NCBI GenBank assembly: GCA_003132205.1
Contig: PKWY01000027.1
Coordinates: forward strand, 28,505 to 92,504
DNA: 64,000 bases
Source of the DNA: Acidimicrobiaceae bacterium
GTDB lineage: Bacteria > Actinomycetota > Acidimicrobiia > Acidimicrobiales > RAAP-2
Direction of reading: 5' to 3'
How positions within the stretch are numbered: position 1 is the stretch's first letter; each line of letters begins with the position of its first letter. The notes beneath the pieces are model-generated. The model was given only the letters and a program-made list of their open reading frames with translations. It had not been told where the DNA came from and searched no databases. This document shows positions 18,061 through 27,199 of this stretch, piece by piece. The position numbers were made by a program, and so were the translations under genes.

Positions 18061-18857
18061 CCCAGTTCGATGTCGGCGACGAGCGCTCGATGGTCGCTTC
18101 CGCCGTTGCTCGCGCCGCCTCCCAGCCTCCTCCAAGGTCCCCGCCCGAGCACGTGGTCGATCTGCGAGTGCGGGAAGCGCGCGGGCCAGGTGCGGGCGCG
18201 CACGAGCGAGCGCCATCCTGGGAGCAGCACCCGAAGGAGGGGCCGCCAGCAGTTGAAGTCACCCGCGAGAATGATGGGCACTCCCGCTTCCAACGAGGCC
18301 GCGATCTGGTTGATTCGGTGATAGTGGCGGTACGAACCGTGGCTGATGTGGGCGCCGTGAAGGGCGAGCACGTAGAACGGACGCCCGTCGTCGCTCAGGC
18401 GCGCCACCACGAGCGCGCGGCGAACCTTCTCACGGGGGAGGCGTCCGAGCGGCTCGATTCGAATCTCCTCGATCGGTAGCCTGGTAAGGAGCGCCAGGCC
18501 CCATTCGCCCGCTTCGAGCGCGCCGTGTGATTCGCGGCGGGCGAGCTGCGAGGCCGTGAGTGCGCGATGCTCGCCGAAGTACAGGCCCCGTTCGGCGCTG
18601 AAATGGGCCATGAGGGGCTGCCAGGTTCGCCCTCCCGCACCCGAAGTCACCCGTTCAGCCCGCGCGAGCGGCGCGAAGATCCCCTTCATGGAAAGGCGGG
18701 TCGAAAGGTCCTCGAAGAAATCGGTTCCGTCGTCACCCCGCCAGAGTTCCGGGCAAATGAGCACGTCGGCGCCCAGCGAGCAAGCGTGTTCCAGGACACC
18801 AGTCGGCCGACCCCAGCCGTCAACGCCGGCGTGAAGATTAAACGTCGCGACACGCAC
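18057..18857 (-). CDS. Endonuclease/exonuclease/phosphatase-family protein
   Basis: 266 residues with the EEP catalytic layout: VATFNLHAG (metal-binding Asn) at the start, CPELWRGDDG (Glu), LALHGAHISHGSYRHYHRINQI (catalytic His region), ILAGDFNCWRP (Asp/Asn pair), and SQIDHVLGRG plus GSDHRALVADIEL at the end (general-base His). These residues bind Mg2+ and cleave phosphodiester or phosphomonoester bonds. Whether the substrate is DNA, a lipid or a small molecule cannot be told. There is no signal peptide, so it is cytoplasmic. Confidence 0.85.
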   Translation of the reverse strand: MRVATFNLHAGVDGWGRPTGVLEHACSLGADVLICPELWRGDDGTDFFEDLSTRLSMKGIFAPLARAERVTSGAGGRTWQPLMAHFSAERGLYFGEHRALTASQLARRESHGALEAGEWGLALLTRLPIEEIRIEPLGRLPREKVRRALVVARLSDDGRPFYVLALHGAHISHGSYRHYHRINQIAASLEAGVPIILAGDFNCWRPLLRVLLPGWRSLVRARTWPARFPHSQIDHVLGRGPWRRLGGGASNGGSDHRALVADIELG

Positions 18858-18902
18858 CCCAAAACCCTACGCCGTTCCCGGGTCCGCGTGTGGCAGTCTC
18901 TA

Positions 18903-19712
18903 GTGGTGGATTCCGTCAATGTCAGCTTTGGTCACCGGCTCTGGTGGGTGGATGCGTTCATCGGAGACGCGGAACGAGGCAACCCCGCGGTAGTGGTCCT
19001 GTTGGAGCGCCCAATGGAGGACCGCGAGCTGCAGCAGATCGCCTTCGAACTCGGCGTCTCGGAGACCGCCTTCGTGCGCCGCGTTGGCGACACGTGGTCG
19101 CTGCGTTGGTTCACGCCGACCGTGGAGGTCGACCTCTGCGGCCACGCGACCCTCGCGACGCTGCACGTGCTACTCACTGAACTCGGGGTTCCCGGCGGGG
19201 AGTTCTATTTCCAGACCCGATCGGGGGTCCTGTCCGGGCGTCGCCTGAAGGATGGGATGCTGGGTGTTGACCTGCCGCGTTCGTATATCGAGCCGCTCGA
19301 CGCGTCGGTGCTCAACGGGACGCTCGGACCGGTGAGCGAGGTGTACCAGGCCGGAGCGCAAAGCGTGCTGGCGGTGGTGAAGGACTACGACACGCTGTGC
19401 GGGCTCTCGGTGGACCCCATGAGCCTCTTTCTCGTGCCCAGCTCCATCGTCATCGCCGCCTGTCACGGCGGACCCAACGTCGACGTATCGATTCGGGTGT
19501 TCGCGCCTCGACTCGGGCTCGCGGAGGACCACGTCACCGGAAGCGCGATGTGCGCAATCTCGCCCTGGTGGGTGGAGAAGGTCGGATCGCCGACCGTCTC
19601 AGTGCGCCAGGCCTCGGCGCGAGGGGGAGTGATGTTCGCGCGGCTCTTCGAGAAGAACGTCGAGGTCGCCGGAATGGCCCGCACTTTCTTTGGTGGCGAC
19701 TTACGCGCATGA
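18903..19712 (+). CDS. PhzF-family isomerase/epimerase-like protein
   Basis: About 269 residues of the diaminopimelate epimerase-like fold. N-terminal features are WWVDAFIGDAERGNPAVVVLLE, FELGVSETAFVRR (the Glu is the usual catalytic acid/base in PhzF) and RWFTPTVEVDLCGHATLAT, the most conserved block. The C-terminal repeat ends in LAEDHVTGSAMCAISPWW. No ATG lies near the domain start, so GTG at 18903 or 18906 is used. It overlaps the next gene (ATGA), opening a run of five closely packed genes to 22227. The reaction is unknown. Confidence 0.85.
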   Translation: MVDSVNVSFGHRLWWVDAFIGDAERGNPAVVVLLERPMEDRELQQIAFELGVSETAFVRRVGDTWSLRWFTPTVEVDLCGHATLATLHVLLTELGVPGGEFYFQTRSGVLSGRRLKDGMLGVDLPRSYIEPLDASVLNGTLGPVSEVYQAGAQSVLAVVKDYDTLCGLSVDPMSLFLVPSSIVIAACHGGPNVDVSIRVFAPRLGLAEDHVTGSAMCAISPWWVEKVGSPTVSVRQASARGGVMFARLFEKNVEVAGMARTFFGGDLRA

Positions 19713-20383
19713 GCGACGAAACCCTGGGGCCGGGACCGAACACCAGGGTGCGCCGTCTTCCAGAGAAGGCGCGCTACGACGCCGACACAATCAACGCGAT
19801 TCTCGACGAGGCCAGGTTCTGCCACGTGGGGGCGATCGTCAACGGTCTCGCCATGGTGCTGCCCACGCTCCACGCCCGCGTGGGGCGAACGCTCTACCTG
19901 CACGGCAGCAAATCGAACGCGGTGATGAAGTCGGTCGTCGAGGCTCGCCGCGCGTGCGTGACGGTCACGCTCTACGACGGCCTTCGACTGGCCCGAAGCG
20001 GCTTCGAGTCGTCCATTGCCTACCGGTCGGTCGTGGTCGTTGGCCAAGCGAGCCAGATCGACGACGAGGCGAACAAGTCGAGGATCCTGGACCTCTTCGT
20101 CGACGCGATCCTCCCCGGTCGCGCGTCGGAGGTCCGGCCGATGAGCGAGCAGGAGCTACGCCTCACGATGGTGGTCGCGGTGTCGATGGACGAAGCGTCG
20201 GCCAAGGTTTCGAGTGGGCCGACGGACGACTTCGAAGATGATCTCGACCTTCCGATCTGGTCGGGGGTCATACCCGCCCGCCTCCGCTTCGCTGCGCCGA
20301 TTCCGAGCACCGACGGGGCAATGGCGGCGGGTGACGTGGCGCTGCCGGCGTCGGTGCGACGCCTCATGGAGCAGCAGACATGA
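19709..20383 (+). CDS. Pyridoxamine 5'-phosphate oxidase-like FMN-binding protein
   Basis: 224 residues with the split beta-barrel pattern of NimA/PNPOx-like flavoproteins: [23 protein letters not shown] at the start, then [24 protein letters not shown] (the GS-x-SN FMN phosphate loop), then [29 protein letters not shown]. These proteins bind FMN and reduce small molecules or bind heme or F420. Start and stop overlap both neighbours by four bases, implying co-translation. The specific substrate is not known. Confidence 0.85.
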   Translation: MSDETLGPGPNTRVRRLPEKARYDADTINAILDEARFCHVGAIVNGLAMVLPTLHARVGRTLYLHGSKSNAVMKSVVEARRACVTVTLYDGLRLARSGFESSIAYRSVVVVGQASQIDDEANKSRILDLFVDAILPGRASEVRPMSEQELRLTMVVAVSMDEASAKVSSGPTDDFEDDLDLPIWSGVIPARLRFAAPIPSTDGAMAAGDVALPASVRRLMEQQT

Positions 20384-20922
20384 CGCCGATCGAGGGTTTA
20401 CGTAGGAAGATCGAGGCGATCTCACCGGTCGACGAGCGCGAGGCCTCCTCCATCAGGGCAACGCTCGACCGTCTCACCTGGCCCGACGACCCCTTCGACG
20501 AGGAGTTGAACGATCACCATCTGACTGCGTCGGCGTTCGTGGTCTCTTCGAGGGGGGTCATCCTTCATCTTCACAAGAGGCTCGGGATCTGGGTGCAGCC
20601 GGGGGGCCACGTCGACCACGGCGAAACGCCAGAGGAAGCGGCGGTGCGTGAGACGACCGAAGAGACGGGTCTTCGGGTGCGGCACCTGGACCCCGTCGAA
20701 CTCTTCCACGTGGACGTCCATCCCGGACCGCGCGGACATACGCACTTCGACCTTCGCTACGTGCTCGTCGCCGAGCCGCTTGATCCGGCGCCTCCGCAGG
20801 AAGAGAGTCCCGAGGTGTACTGGTTCTCCTTCGACGCCGCGCAGAGACGGTGCGAGCCCGCGCTCGCGCCGGCGCTCGCCAAACTCGCCAAATCGGTGGC
20901 GGACTTCGACGTGAGAGACTGA
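20380..20922 (+). CDS. NUDIX hydrolase
   Basis: 180 residues. The Nudix box is present with all key residues: [24 protein letters not shown] (G-x5-E-x7-R-E-x2-E-E-x-G form), with Glu residues that bind Mg2+. It is preceded by [13 protein letters not shown], usual for the family. It hydrolyses a nucleoside diphosphate linked to another moiety; the substrate is open. The N-terminal 40 residues form a charged helical region. It overlaps the preceding gene by four bases and the next begins five bases after its stop. Confidence 0.9.
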   Translation: MTPIEGLRRKIEAISPVDEREASSIRATLDRLTWPDDPFDEELNDHHLTASAFVVSSRGVILHLHKRLGIWVQPGGHVDHGETPEEAAVRETTEETGLRVRHLDPVELFHVDVHPGPRGHTHFDLRYVLVAEPLDPAPPQEESPEVYWFSFDAAQRRCEPALAPALAKLAKSVADFDVRD

Positions 20923-20926
20923 TGGG

Positions 20927-21637
20927 GTGAGTGAAACCGACGCCCTTCGAGCCTTGATGGAAGCCGACCGGTGGATCGAACGCGTCGGATCCCAGCGCAG
21001 CCACCTGCCAGAGATGGCCGAGCTCGCCGCGCTCGAAGAGGAGCTGCGCGAGCTGATCAAGGCCCTTAGGGAGGCCCAAGCGGCCCAGAATCCGGTGCGC
21101 ACCGCTTACGAGGACGCCAAGAGTCAAGCAGAACGCCTTGGCCGGCGAGCGAGCGACCTCGAGAAGACCCTCTCGGCGTCGACCGCGAACGCGCGCGAAC
21201 TCACCGCGATCCAAAATGAGCTCGAGCACCTGCGAGAGCTCCTGGGACGTTGCGAAGATCGTGAACTCGAGCTGCTGCTTGAGCTGGAGCCACTCGACGA
21301 GGTGGTGAACGCAGTCAAGGAGCGCGCCCAGCCCGCAGTCGCGCGCCGGACCGAGCTTCAGGGGGTGATTCTGCAACTGCAGGCGACCCTCGATGAGGAG
21401 TTGGCGTCGCTTCGCGAGGCTCGCCATGAGCGCGCCGCGGCGCTGTCGCCCGAGCTGCTCGCCCGCTACGACGCGGCGTTCGCGCGCGTGGGGACGTCGG
21501 GCGCGGCCCAGGTCGACGCCGGACGTTGCGACGGATGCCGGATCGCCCTTTCGCCCCTCGACCACGATCGCTGGAAGGGTCAGGCGGCGGGAACGTTCAT
21601 GACCTGTCCCGAGTGCGGGCGGCTGCTGCTGCCATGA
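20927..21637 (+). CDS. Coiled-coil protein with C-terminal C4 zinc ribbon
   Basis: 236 residues. Residues of about 25-175 are heptad-rich and very acidic/basic (long coiled coil). The end carries two CxxC knuckles, CDGCRIAL and CPECGRLLLP, making a C4 zinc ribbon. Mycobacterial relatives occur beside an RNase H/phosphoglycerate mutase gene, and a phosphoglycerate mutase-like gene follows here with a four-base overlap. It probably binds nucleic acid or an enzyme partner (inference). The start is GTG at 20927. Confidence 0.8.
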   Translation: MSETDALRALMEADRWIERVGSQRSHLPEMAELAALEEELRELIKALREAQAAQNPVRTAYEDAKSQAERLGRRASDLEKTLSASTANARELTAIQNELEHLRELLGRCEDRELELLLELEPLDEVVNAVKERAQPAVARRTELQGVILQLQATLDEELASLREARHERAAALSPELLARYDAAFARVGTSGAAQVDAGRCDGCRIALSPLDHDRWKGQAAGTFMTCPECGRLLLP

Positions 21638-22227
21638 TCATTCTCGTTCGACACGGTCAAACCGCGACGAATGCCAAGGGACTCCTGGTCGGACGGAGCG
21701 ATCCCGCGCTCACCGAGCTCGGCCAGCGGCAGGCCATTGCCTTGCGGCCGCTGCTCGAGAACGTCACCGAGGTGTGGGTCTCACCCCTGCAACGCACCCG
21801 CTCGACGGCCGAGCTCGCGATGCCCCACGCTTCGTATTCGGTGAGGGAGTCGTTCCTCGAGGTTGACTATGGCGATCTCGAAGGTCAACCGCTGAGCGTC
21901 GTGAGCGAGGCGCAGTGGCAGGCCTTCGAAACAGACCACACCGTCGCGATCGGTAACGGCGAATCGCTCGCGTCGGTCGACGCCCGGGTCCACGCCGAGC
22001 TCGACGTCCTCTTCGCTGACCGCGAGAGTCTCCTGCACAGCTCGGACCGACACCTGGCCATCGTGAGCCACGTGTCGCCCATCAAGTCGGCGATGGCCTG
22101 GGCTCTCGGCGTGCCGGGGTCGGTGGCGTGGCGCACGAGGCTCGACAACGGCTCGATCACGACGATCGGCACGCGACGCCGCTCGCCGACGCTGATTCAT
22201 TTCAACATGGTGCCGCCGCTCGGCTAA
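21634..22227 (+). CDS. Histidine phosphatase (phosphoglycerate mutase-like)
   Basis: 197 residues with the LVRHGQTATNAKG signature, whose His is phosphorylated during catalysis. Also visible are WVSPLQRTRSTAELA (conserved Arg), FLEVDYGDLEGQ (Glu) and LAIVSHVSPIKSAMAW (second His). It belongs to the GpmB/CobC-like branch and acts on an unknown phosphate ester. ATG 21634 overlaps the stop of the zinc-ribbon gene. It converges with the HlyIII-family gene immediately after its stop. Confidence 0.87.
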   Translation: MIILVRHGQTATNAKGLLVGRSDPALTELGQRQAIALRPLLENVTEVWVSPLQRTRSTAELAMPHASYSVRESFLEVDYGDLEGQPLSVVSEAQWQAFETDHTVAIGNGESLASVDARVHAELDVLFADRESLLHSSDRHLAIVSHVSPIKSAMAWALGVPGSVAWRTRLDNGSITTIGTRRRSPTLIHFNMVPPLG

Positions 22228-22893
22228 CTAGCGAAGAGCGACTGCGAGGGCCCAGAAGTGCAGGCCGGCGCCCAGCAGGGTGAAGGCGTGGAACAGCTCG
22301 TGGTAGCCAAAGACCCGTGGCGAGAGTTTCGGGCGCTTGGCGCCGTAGAAGACGGCTCCGACCGAGTACGCGAGGCCTCCGGCGACGACGAGTGAGAAGC
22401 AGAGCGTCCCGCCGCCCCGGTAGATCTGGGGCATCACCGTCACGGCGGCCCATCCCACCACCAGGTAGGGAAGGGTATTGACCCACTTCGGGGTGTCGAG
22501 GGCGAGTTGGCGGATTGCGATGCCGATGGCGGCACCCGAACCAATGATGATCATCAGCACCAGTCGGACGTTGCCGTGCATGGTCAGCCCGGCGATGCCG
22601 AGGTAGCTTCCAGTGATGGCGAGAAAGATCGTCGAGTGGTCGGCCCTCTTCCACGCACGGCGCTTCGATGGCGACCAGTTCACCCGATGGAACAAGGCGC
22701 TGGTGAGCATCATCGAGGCGACACCCACGATGTAGCAAAGCACCCAGCCCACCTGGGCCCACGTTTGGGCGCGCGCGATCAGGATCGGCGAGCACGCGAG
22801 CAGGACCACGACGCCGCCGACGTGAAGCCATCCGCGCAGGATGGGTTTGACGAGCGGAGCCGATGCCTCTGAAGCGGACATGCGATCACTCAT
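22228..22893 (-). CDS. Hemolysin III / YqfA-family integral membrane protein
   Basis: 221 residues with seven predicted helices. Conserved HlyIII residues are SALFHRVNWSP (Ser/His), RADHSTIFLAITGSYLG (His-x-x-x-Phe/Asp region) and FGYHELFHAFTLLGAGLHF near the end, giving the His/Asp set that binds zinc in PAQR-type proteins. Despite the name, the cellular role is uncertain. A 12-bp palindrome lies between its start and the divergent aldo/keto reductase gene. Confidence 0.88.
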   Translation of the reverse strand: MSDRMSASEASAPLVKPILRGWLHVGGVVVLLACSPILIARAQTWAQVGWVLCYIVGVASMMLTSALFHRVNWSPSKRRAWKRADHSTIFLAITGSYLGIAGLTMHGNVRLVLMIIIGSGAAIGIAIRQLALDTPKWVNTLPYLVVGWAAVTVMPQIYRGGGTLCFSLVVAGGLAYSVGAVFYGAKRPKLSPRVFGYHELFHAFTLLGAGLHFWALAVALR

Positions 22894-22950
22894 GACCCCA
22901 CCCTAGGTTCATTGATACTGGGTCTTGAAAAGTCCCACGGGAACAACGAG

Positions 22951-22984
22951 GCCCGTCTGTTCTGTATAAACGGAACAGACGGGC
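22951..22984. promoter_or_regulatory. 12-bp perfect palindrome between divergent genes
   Basis: Arms GCCCGTCTGTTC (22951-22962) and GAACAGACGGGC (22973-22984) flank a ten-base spacer. Because the flanking genes diverge, a terminator is not expected here; an operator for an unidentified repressor of either gene is more likely. No regulator gene is adjacent. Confidence 0.45.
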
Positions 22985-23104
22985 TCGCGATGTTTGGCCC
23001 CCCCAGCCAATAGATATGAAATTAGTTCGCATTCCAACCACTACTCTGTCTCCATAAGCCAGCAAACAAAGGTTTGTGAGCAACTTCACAAAGAAGGAGA
23101 CAGC

Positions 23105-24088
23105 ATGGAGCGTCGATTACTGGGTCAAGGATTGGAAGTCTCAGCGCAGGGTCTCGGGTGCATGGGCATGAGCGAGTTCTACGGAGAGGGCGACGACACC
23201 GAGTCGATCGCCACGATCCACGAGGCGCTCGACAGCGGAGTGAACTTTCTCGACACCGCCGACATGTACGGTCCCTTCAAGAACGAGCTGCTCGTCGGCG
23301 AGGCGATCAAGGGTCGCCGGGGCGAGGTCGTGCTCGCCACCAAGTTCGGCAACCAGCGCGGTGGGGACGGTTCGTACCTGGGCATCAATGGCAAGCCCGA
23401 GTACGTGCTGAAGTCGTGCGACGACTCGCTTCGCCGCCTCAACGTCGACTACATCGACCTCTACTACCAGCACCGCGTGGACCGCACGGTGCCCATCGAA
23501 GAGACGTGGGGCGCCATGAAGTCGCTCGTGGAGGCGGGCAAGGTCCGCCACCTCGGGATCTCGGAAGCTTCGTCGGCGACGATCGAGAGGGCCCACGCGG
23601 TCCATCCGGTCACGGCGCTGCAGAGCGAGTACTCCCTTTGGACGAGGGACCCCGAGGACGGGGTGCTCGACACGTGCCGTCGCCTGGGCATTGGCTTTGT
23701 CGCCTACAGCCCGCTCGGACGGGGCTTTCTCACCAACGAGTCGGCCAACCGCGACGGCGTCGACGAGAAGGACTTTCGCACCCACCACCCGCGCTTCATC
23801 GGCGAGGCGCGCGAGAAGAACCTGCAGCTGCTCGCCAAACTCGAGGCCATCGCCGCCGAGAAGGGAGCGAGCGTCGCCCAGTTAGCCCTCGCGTGGGTGT
23901 TGTCACGCGGCAGTGACGTGGTGCCGATTCCGGGAACGAAGCGTCGCAAGTGGCTTCGCGAGAATATCGCCGCGAGCAACGTGGTCCTGAGCGGCGAGGA
24001 TTGCGCCACCCTCGAAGCGGCGGTACCGCGCGAAGCCGTCGTCGGCGACCGTTACCAGGAGCGTGCCATGGGTGCGCTCAACGGGTAG
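23105..24088 (+). CDS. Aldo/keto reductase
   Basis: 327 residues forming a TIM-barrel NADPH-dependent carbonyl reductase. The family marks are [17 protein letters not shown] residues at the start, FLDTADMYG (catalytic Asp and Tyr), VLATKFGNQ (Lys), [20 protein letters not shown] (His) and [16 protein letters not shown] in the coenzyme loop. It matches the AKR subgroup close to plant/bacterial perakine-reductase-like enzymes. ATG 23105 has a strong ribosome site (aaggag) eight bases upstream. It ends overlapping the convergent cydC-like gene by 11 bases. Confidence 0.9.
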   Translation: MERRLLGQGLEVSAQGLGCMGMSEFYGEGDDTESIATIHEALDSGVNFLDTADMYGPFKNELLVGEAIKGRRGEVVLATKFGNQRGGDGSYLGINGKPEYVLKSCDDSLRRLNVDYIDLYYQHRVDRTVPIEETWGAMKSLVEAGKVRHLGISEASSATIERAHAVHPVTALQSEYSLWTRDPEDGVLDTCRRLGIGFVAYSPLGRGFLTNESANRDGVDEKDFRTHHPRFIGEAREKNLQLLAKLEAIAAEKGASVAQLALAWVLSRGSDVVPIPGTKRRKWLRENIAASNVVLSGEDCATLEAAVPREAVVGDRYQERAMGALNG

Positions 24089-25679
24089 TCCGGCGAAGAA
24101 CCATTCCGGAGAGTTCGAGCACCTCGTCGCACCACGACACCACCTGAGGGTCGTGTGTGGCGACGACGACTGACGCGTTGGTTGAATCCAGCAGGGCCAA
24201 CACCCTGGCCGTCTCGTGCGCACCGAGACCGCTCGTTGGTTCGTCCAGGATGATGATCGCGGGATTCGTGACGATGGCCCTCGCGATGGCCACCCGTTGG
24301 CGCTCGCCGCGCGAAAGCTCGTCGAAGCGTGACGTGGCATCCGTCACTATTCCGAGCGCCGCTAAGTCGCTCGGAACCTCGCGTTCGCTGGCGCGACCCA
24401 ATCGGACAACGTCATCGACGTAGCCCCTCGTGAGCCCCGGTTCGCTCACGACGTAGGCGAGCCTCGCGCGCAGGTCGCGCTCGTCGATCTCGCGAAGCGG
24501 CACGCCGCCAATCGTGATGGAGCCAGAGTGGACTGCGTCGAGCCCGCTCATGGCACGGAGCAAGGTCGACTTTCCCGATCCCGAGGCGCCCGTCACGGCG
24601 ATTCGACGCCCCGGCGCGATCGCGAAGGAGGCGTCATCGACCAGTACCGACCCGTCTTCCAATATCTCCACGTGATTACCACGGAGAGTGGCGTCAACCG
24701 GCCATTCACTGGATGCGGTGAAGGGGCTTTCTTCGAGATCTTCCAGACGTTCGCCCGACGCGCTCACCGAGACCGCCGTGTCTATTGATCCGCGGATGAC
24801 GGCGAGCGACTCCGCGGTCGAGACTGCCAAGAGGGCGACGACGACGAGCCACGTGGGCGAAGTTGAGGGATGCGCGGCCCATAAGGTCAGGACCGCGATC
24901 AGCGAACCCAGCAGGGGGACGCCGCTCGTGATCCGGCGGGCACGCCGCACCAGATCCTCGCCCTCTTGCACCGCGCCTCGAACAACTTCGAGGCGCGACT
25001 CGGCAAACTCCTCGCAACTGAGAAGGGTGAGTTCGGGTGTCGTCGCGCTGAGCTCCACCAGCGCCGCCTGATAGGAACCCCTGGCGCGGCGAAGATATCG
25101 GTCGGCCCTGACGAGGGGCCCGAAGTTGGCGAACAGAATGAGCGTCGAGGCGAGTTGAATAAGGAACAGGAGCGTCGCGAACGCTCCCCAGTGACCGCGC
25201 GGGGGAAGGAGCCCGATGACGACGTCGCCGAGGATCATTGTCACGCTGGTGTTCAAGACCGGCAACGCGAAGCGCAGCCAAAGGTCCTGGAGCTCGTCGG
25301 TGTCGCGTAGCGACCGCTCGAGGAGGTCTCCCGCGGCGTGGGTCCGCCACCTCGAATAGTCCCACCGGCCAACGGTCGCTACCAGCCAGCGCCGCCATCG
25401 GGTCACGGCCTCGAAACCCAGCCGGTGGGCGCTCAGACGCTCGCTGAAGCGAAGAGGCGAGCGAAGGAAGGCGAGCGCTTCGATGACAATGAGCACGCCC
25501 GCGACCGCCCGAAGTCCCGGTCGGTTCGCGCTTTCGACGAGAAGGCCCACTGCGCCCACCAGAAGACCGACGTTGGCGGTGCTCGCCACGGTGCCGGCGA
25601 GGATAGCGCGAAGGAGCCGGGCGCGTGGGGGCTGGGCCCGCCGCAGCCAGCGCAGCATTCGCTGAAGGTCAGCGCCCAT
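24078..25679 (-). CDS. cydC: CydC-like ABC exporter (membrane and ATPase domains fused)
   Basis: 533 residues. The N-terminal half has about six membrane helices ([21 protein letters not shown], and a pair around [13 protein letters not shown] and [14 protein letters not shown]). The ATPase half has Walker [10 protein letters not shown], signature [16 protein letters not shown], Walker [13 protein letters not shown] and the switch His (VVATHD). Its ATG lies within the end of the preceding exporter gene, so the two are translationally coupled as cydD-cydC. CydDC exports cysteine/glutathione-type thiols needed for cytochrome bd assembly, but cydAB is not in the window. Confidence 0.78.
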   Translation of the reverse strand: MGADLQRMLRWLRRAQPPRARLLRAILAGTVASTANVGLLVGAVGLLVESANRPGLRAVAGVLIVIEALAFLRSPLRFSERLSAHRLGFEAVTRWRRWLVATVGRWDYSRWRTHAAGDLLERSLRDTDELQDLWLRFALPVLNTSVTMILGDVVIGLLPPRGHWGAFATLLFLIQLASTLILFANFGPLVRADRYLRRARGSYQAALVELSATTPELTLLSCEEFAESRLEVVRGAVQEGEDLVRRARRITSGVPLLGSLIAVLTLWAAHPSTSPTWLVVVALLAVSTAESLAVIRGSIDTAVSVSASGERLEDLEESPFTASSEWPVDATLRGNHVEILEDGSVLVDDASFAIAPGRRIAVTGASGSGKSTLLRAMSGLDAVHSGSITIGGVPLREIDERDLRARLAYVVSEPGLTRGYVDDVVRLGRASEREVPSDLAALGIVTDATSRFDELSRGERQRVAIARAIVTNPAIIILDEPTSGLGAHETARVLALLDSTNASVVVATHDPQVVSWCDEVLELSGMVLRRTTR

Positions 25680-27174
25680 GAGCCAGCTCGATGTGCTGCG
25701 TGGGTGAAACCAGGAGGGGCGCATCAACCGTCGCCTCGACAATCGCGACGCGTTCCTCGCGCTCCAGGCGTTGCCGGACCTTGTCGCGCGTCGCCTCATC
25801 CATCACTCCGGCGATGTCGTCCAGTACGAGGACGTCAACTCCGCCGATCAGGCTTCGAGCCAGCGCCAGTCGAACCCGCTCTCCGCTGCTCAGTCCGCGC
25901 CCGTCAGCGAGAAGCATCGCATCGAGATCATGAAACCGTGGCGCGTCAAGCCCTAATTCGTCGAGGAGGGTTACCACTGAATCCCTCGAGACCTCACGAC
26001 CCAGTGCCAGGTTGTCCCATAACGACCCCGACAGGAGGGAGCTCTCGACGCTCACGTAGCCAATGATGCCGACGGCGTGCTCGGCGTCTCCCAGCCGCGG
26101 AGGGCGCCATCCGACGAGGGTCTCCAGCAGCGTGGTCTTGCCGCAACCCGAAGGGCCGGTCACGAGCAATCGGTCGCCAGGACCGACTTGGAAACTCACC
26201 GCCTGGTCGCACGCTTCGGTAATGAGATCTTTCGCGCTGAAGAGCGGTCCACCCTTCACCGCGTTCTGAGGGCCGGCGTTGTCCTGAAGAAGAGCCGTTG
26301 ATTTCGTAGCGTTCTCGCGGCGGTGAAACTCCGAGCCGAACCTTCGAATGCTGACGAAGATGTCGCTGGTGACGAGCACGGCGATGAGGGCGTGCTCGAG
26401 CTGCACGTGGCCGTCGAGCAGCGAGAAGCCGACCACCATGGCAACGAGACCAATGCTCACCCCGCTCAGGAACTCGGTGACGAGCGATGACTCCAGCGCG
26501 ACGCGGATTGCCCGCATGGCAATCGAGTTCTCGGAGTTCGAGATCGCGGCGATCTCGTCGGCCCCGTAGTTGACCGCACCTAGTGCGCGTAGCTCCGGGG
26601 CGTGGTCCAGCAGTTCCAACTGGCGGCCTTCAAGCAGTGTTCGACGTTCTTGAAACTCGGCCGCGAGTACCTCGCTGCGCTTGCCGGCGCGCTGGTAGAG
26701 GGGTACCGCGAGGGCCATCAGGCCAACGGTGATCAGCGTGCTGAGCCAGCCGACCGACCAAAACACGAGGATGAGGCCCAGTGGGCTGAGACGGGCGCTG
26801 GTCGCGAGCAACTCCAGGGAAGGACCGTCAGCGGCGTGTTCTATCGCGAGCGCGACATCCCCGCGGCCGCGTTCGCCCTCCAAGCGCGGCATCCTCATGA
26901 GACTCACCGTGCGGCTGCGCCATTGGAGCTTGATGCTGCGAGAGGCGTGTGCGCTCCATTCGCCAAGGGCCGACGACAGCAGCCAACGGGCGACGAGAAC
27001 GGTTGCGAGGACCATGAGGCCCGACGCGAAAGATCGGTGAGCGATGTCGGTGAGCCCCACCGCCAAGAGCATCGCCAAACCCAGCGACATCACGACGTTG
27101 AGAGCCCCAAGAAGCCGTGCCGAAGTGCGAAAAGGGGCTTCTGCTGAAGTCGTTGACGTTACAGAGGCCACCAT
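25669..27174 (-). CDS. cydD: CydD-like ABC exporter with an altered Walker B
   Basis: 501 residues. The N-terminal membrane domain contains several helices (LNVVMSLGLAMLLAVGL, LSPLGLILVFWSVGWLSTLITVGLMALAVPL). In the C-terminal ATPase, Walker A is GPSGCGKTT and the signature is LSSGERVRLALARSL. Walker B, however, reads VLVLDDIAGVMD, with Asp in place of the catalytic Glu (LDE). It ends ELAHGR and overlaps the CydC-like gene. In heterodimeric exporters one site is often degenerate, so this pair probably has one weak ATP site. Assignment to CydD rather than a generic exporter rests on the paired arrangement and partial similarity. Confidence 0.75.
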   Translation of the reverse strand: MVASVTSTTSAEAPFRTSARLLGALNVVMSLGLAMLLAVGLTDIAHRSFASGLMVLATVLVARWLLSSALGEWSAHASRSIKLQWRSRTVSLMRMPRLEGERGRGDVALAIEHAADGPSLELLATSARLSPLGLILVFWSVGWLSTLITVGLMALAVPLYQRAGKRSEVLAAEFQERRTLLEGRQLELLDHAPELRALGAVNYGADEIAAISNSENSIAMRAIRVALESSLVTEFLSGVSIGLVAMVVGFSLLDGHVQLEHALIAVLVTSDIFVSIRRFGSEFHRRENATKSTALLQDNAGPQNAVKGGPLFSAKDLITEACDQAVSFQVGPGDRLLVTGPSGCGKTTLLETLVGWRPPRLGDAEHAVGIIGYVSVESSLLSGSLWDNLALGREVSRDSVVTLLDELGLDAPRFHDLDAMLLADGRGLSSGERVRLALARSLIGGVDVLVLDDIAGVMDEATRDKVRQRLEREERVAIVEATVDAPLLVSPTQHIELAHGR

Positions 27175-27199
27175 GCAAATCTAACGAGCCCAGCGTGGA

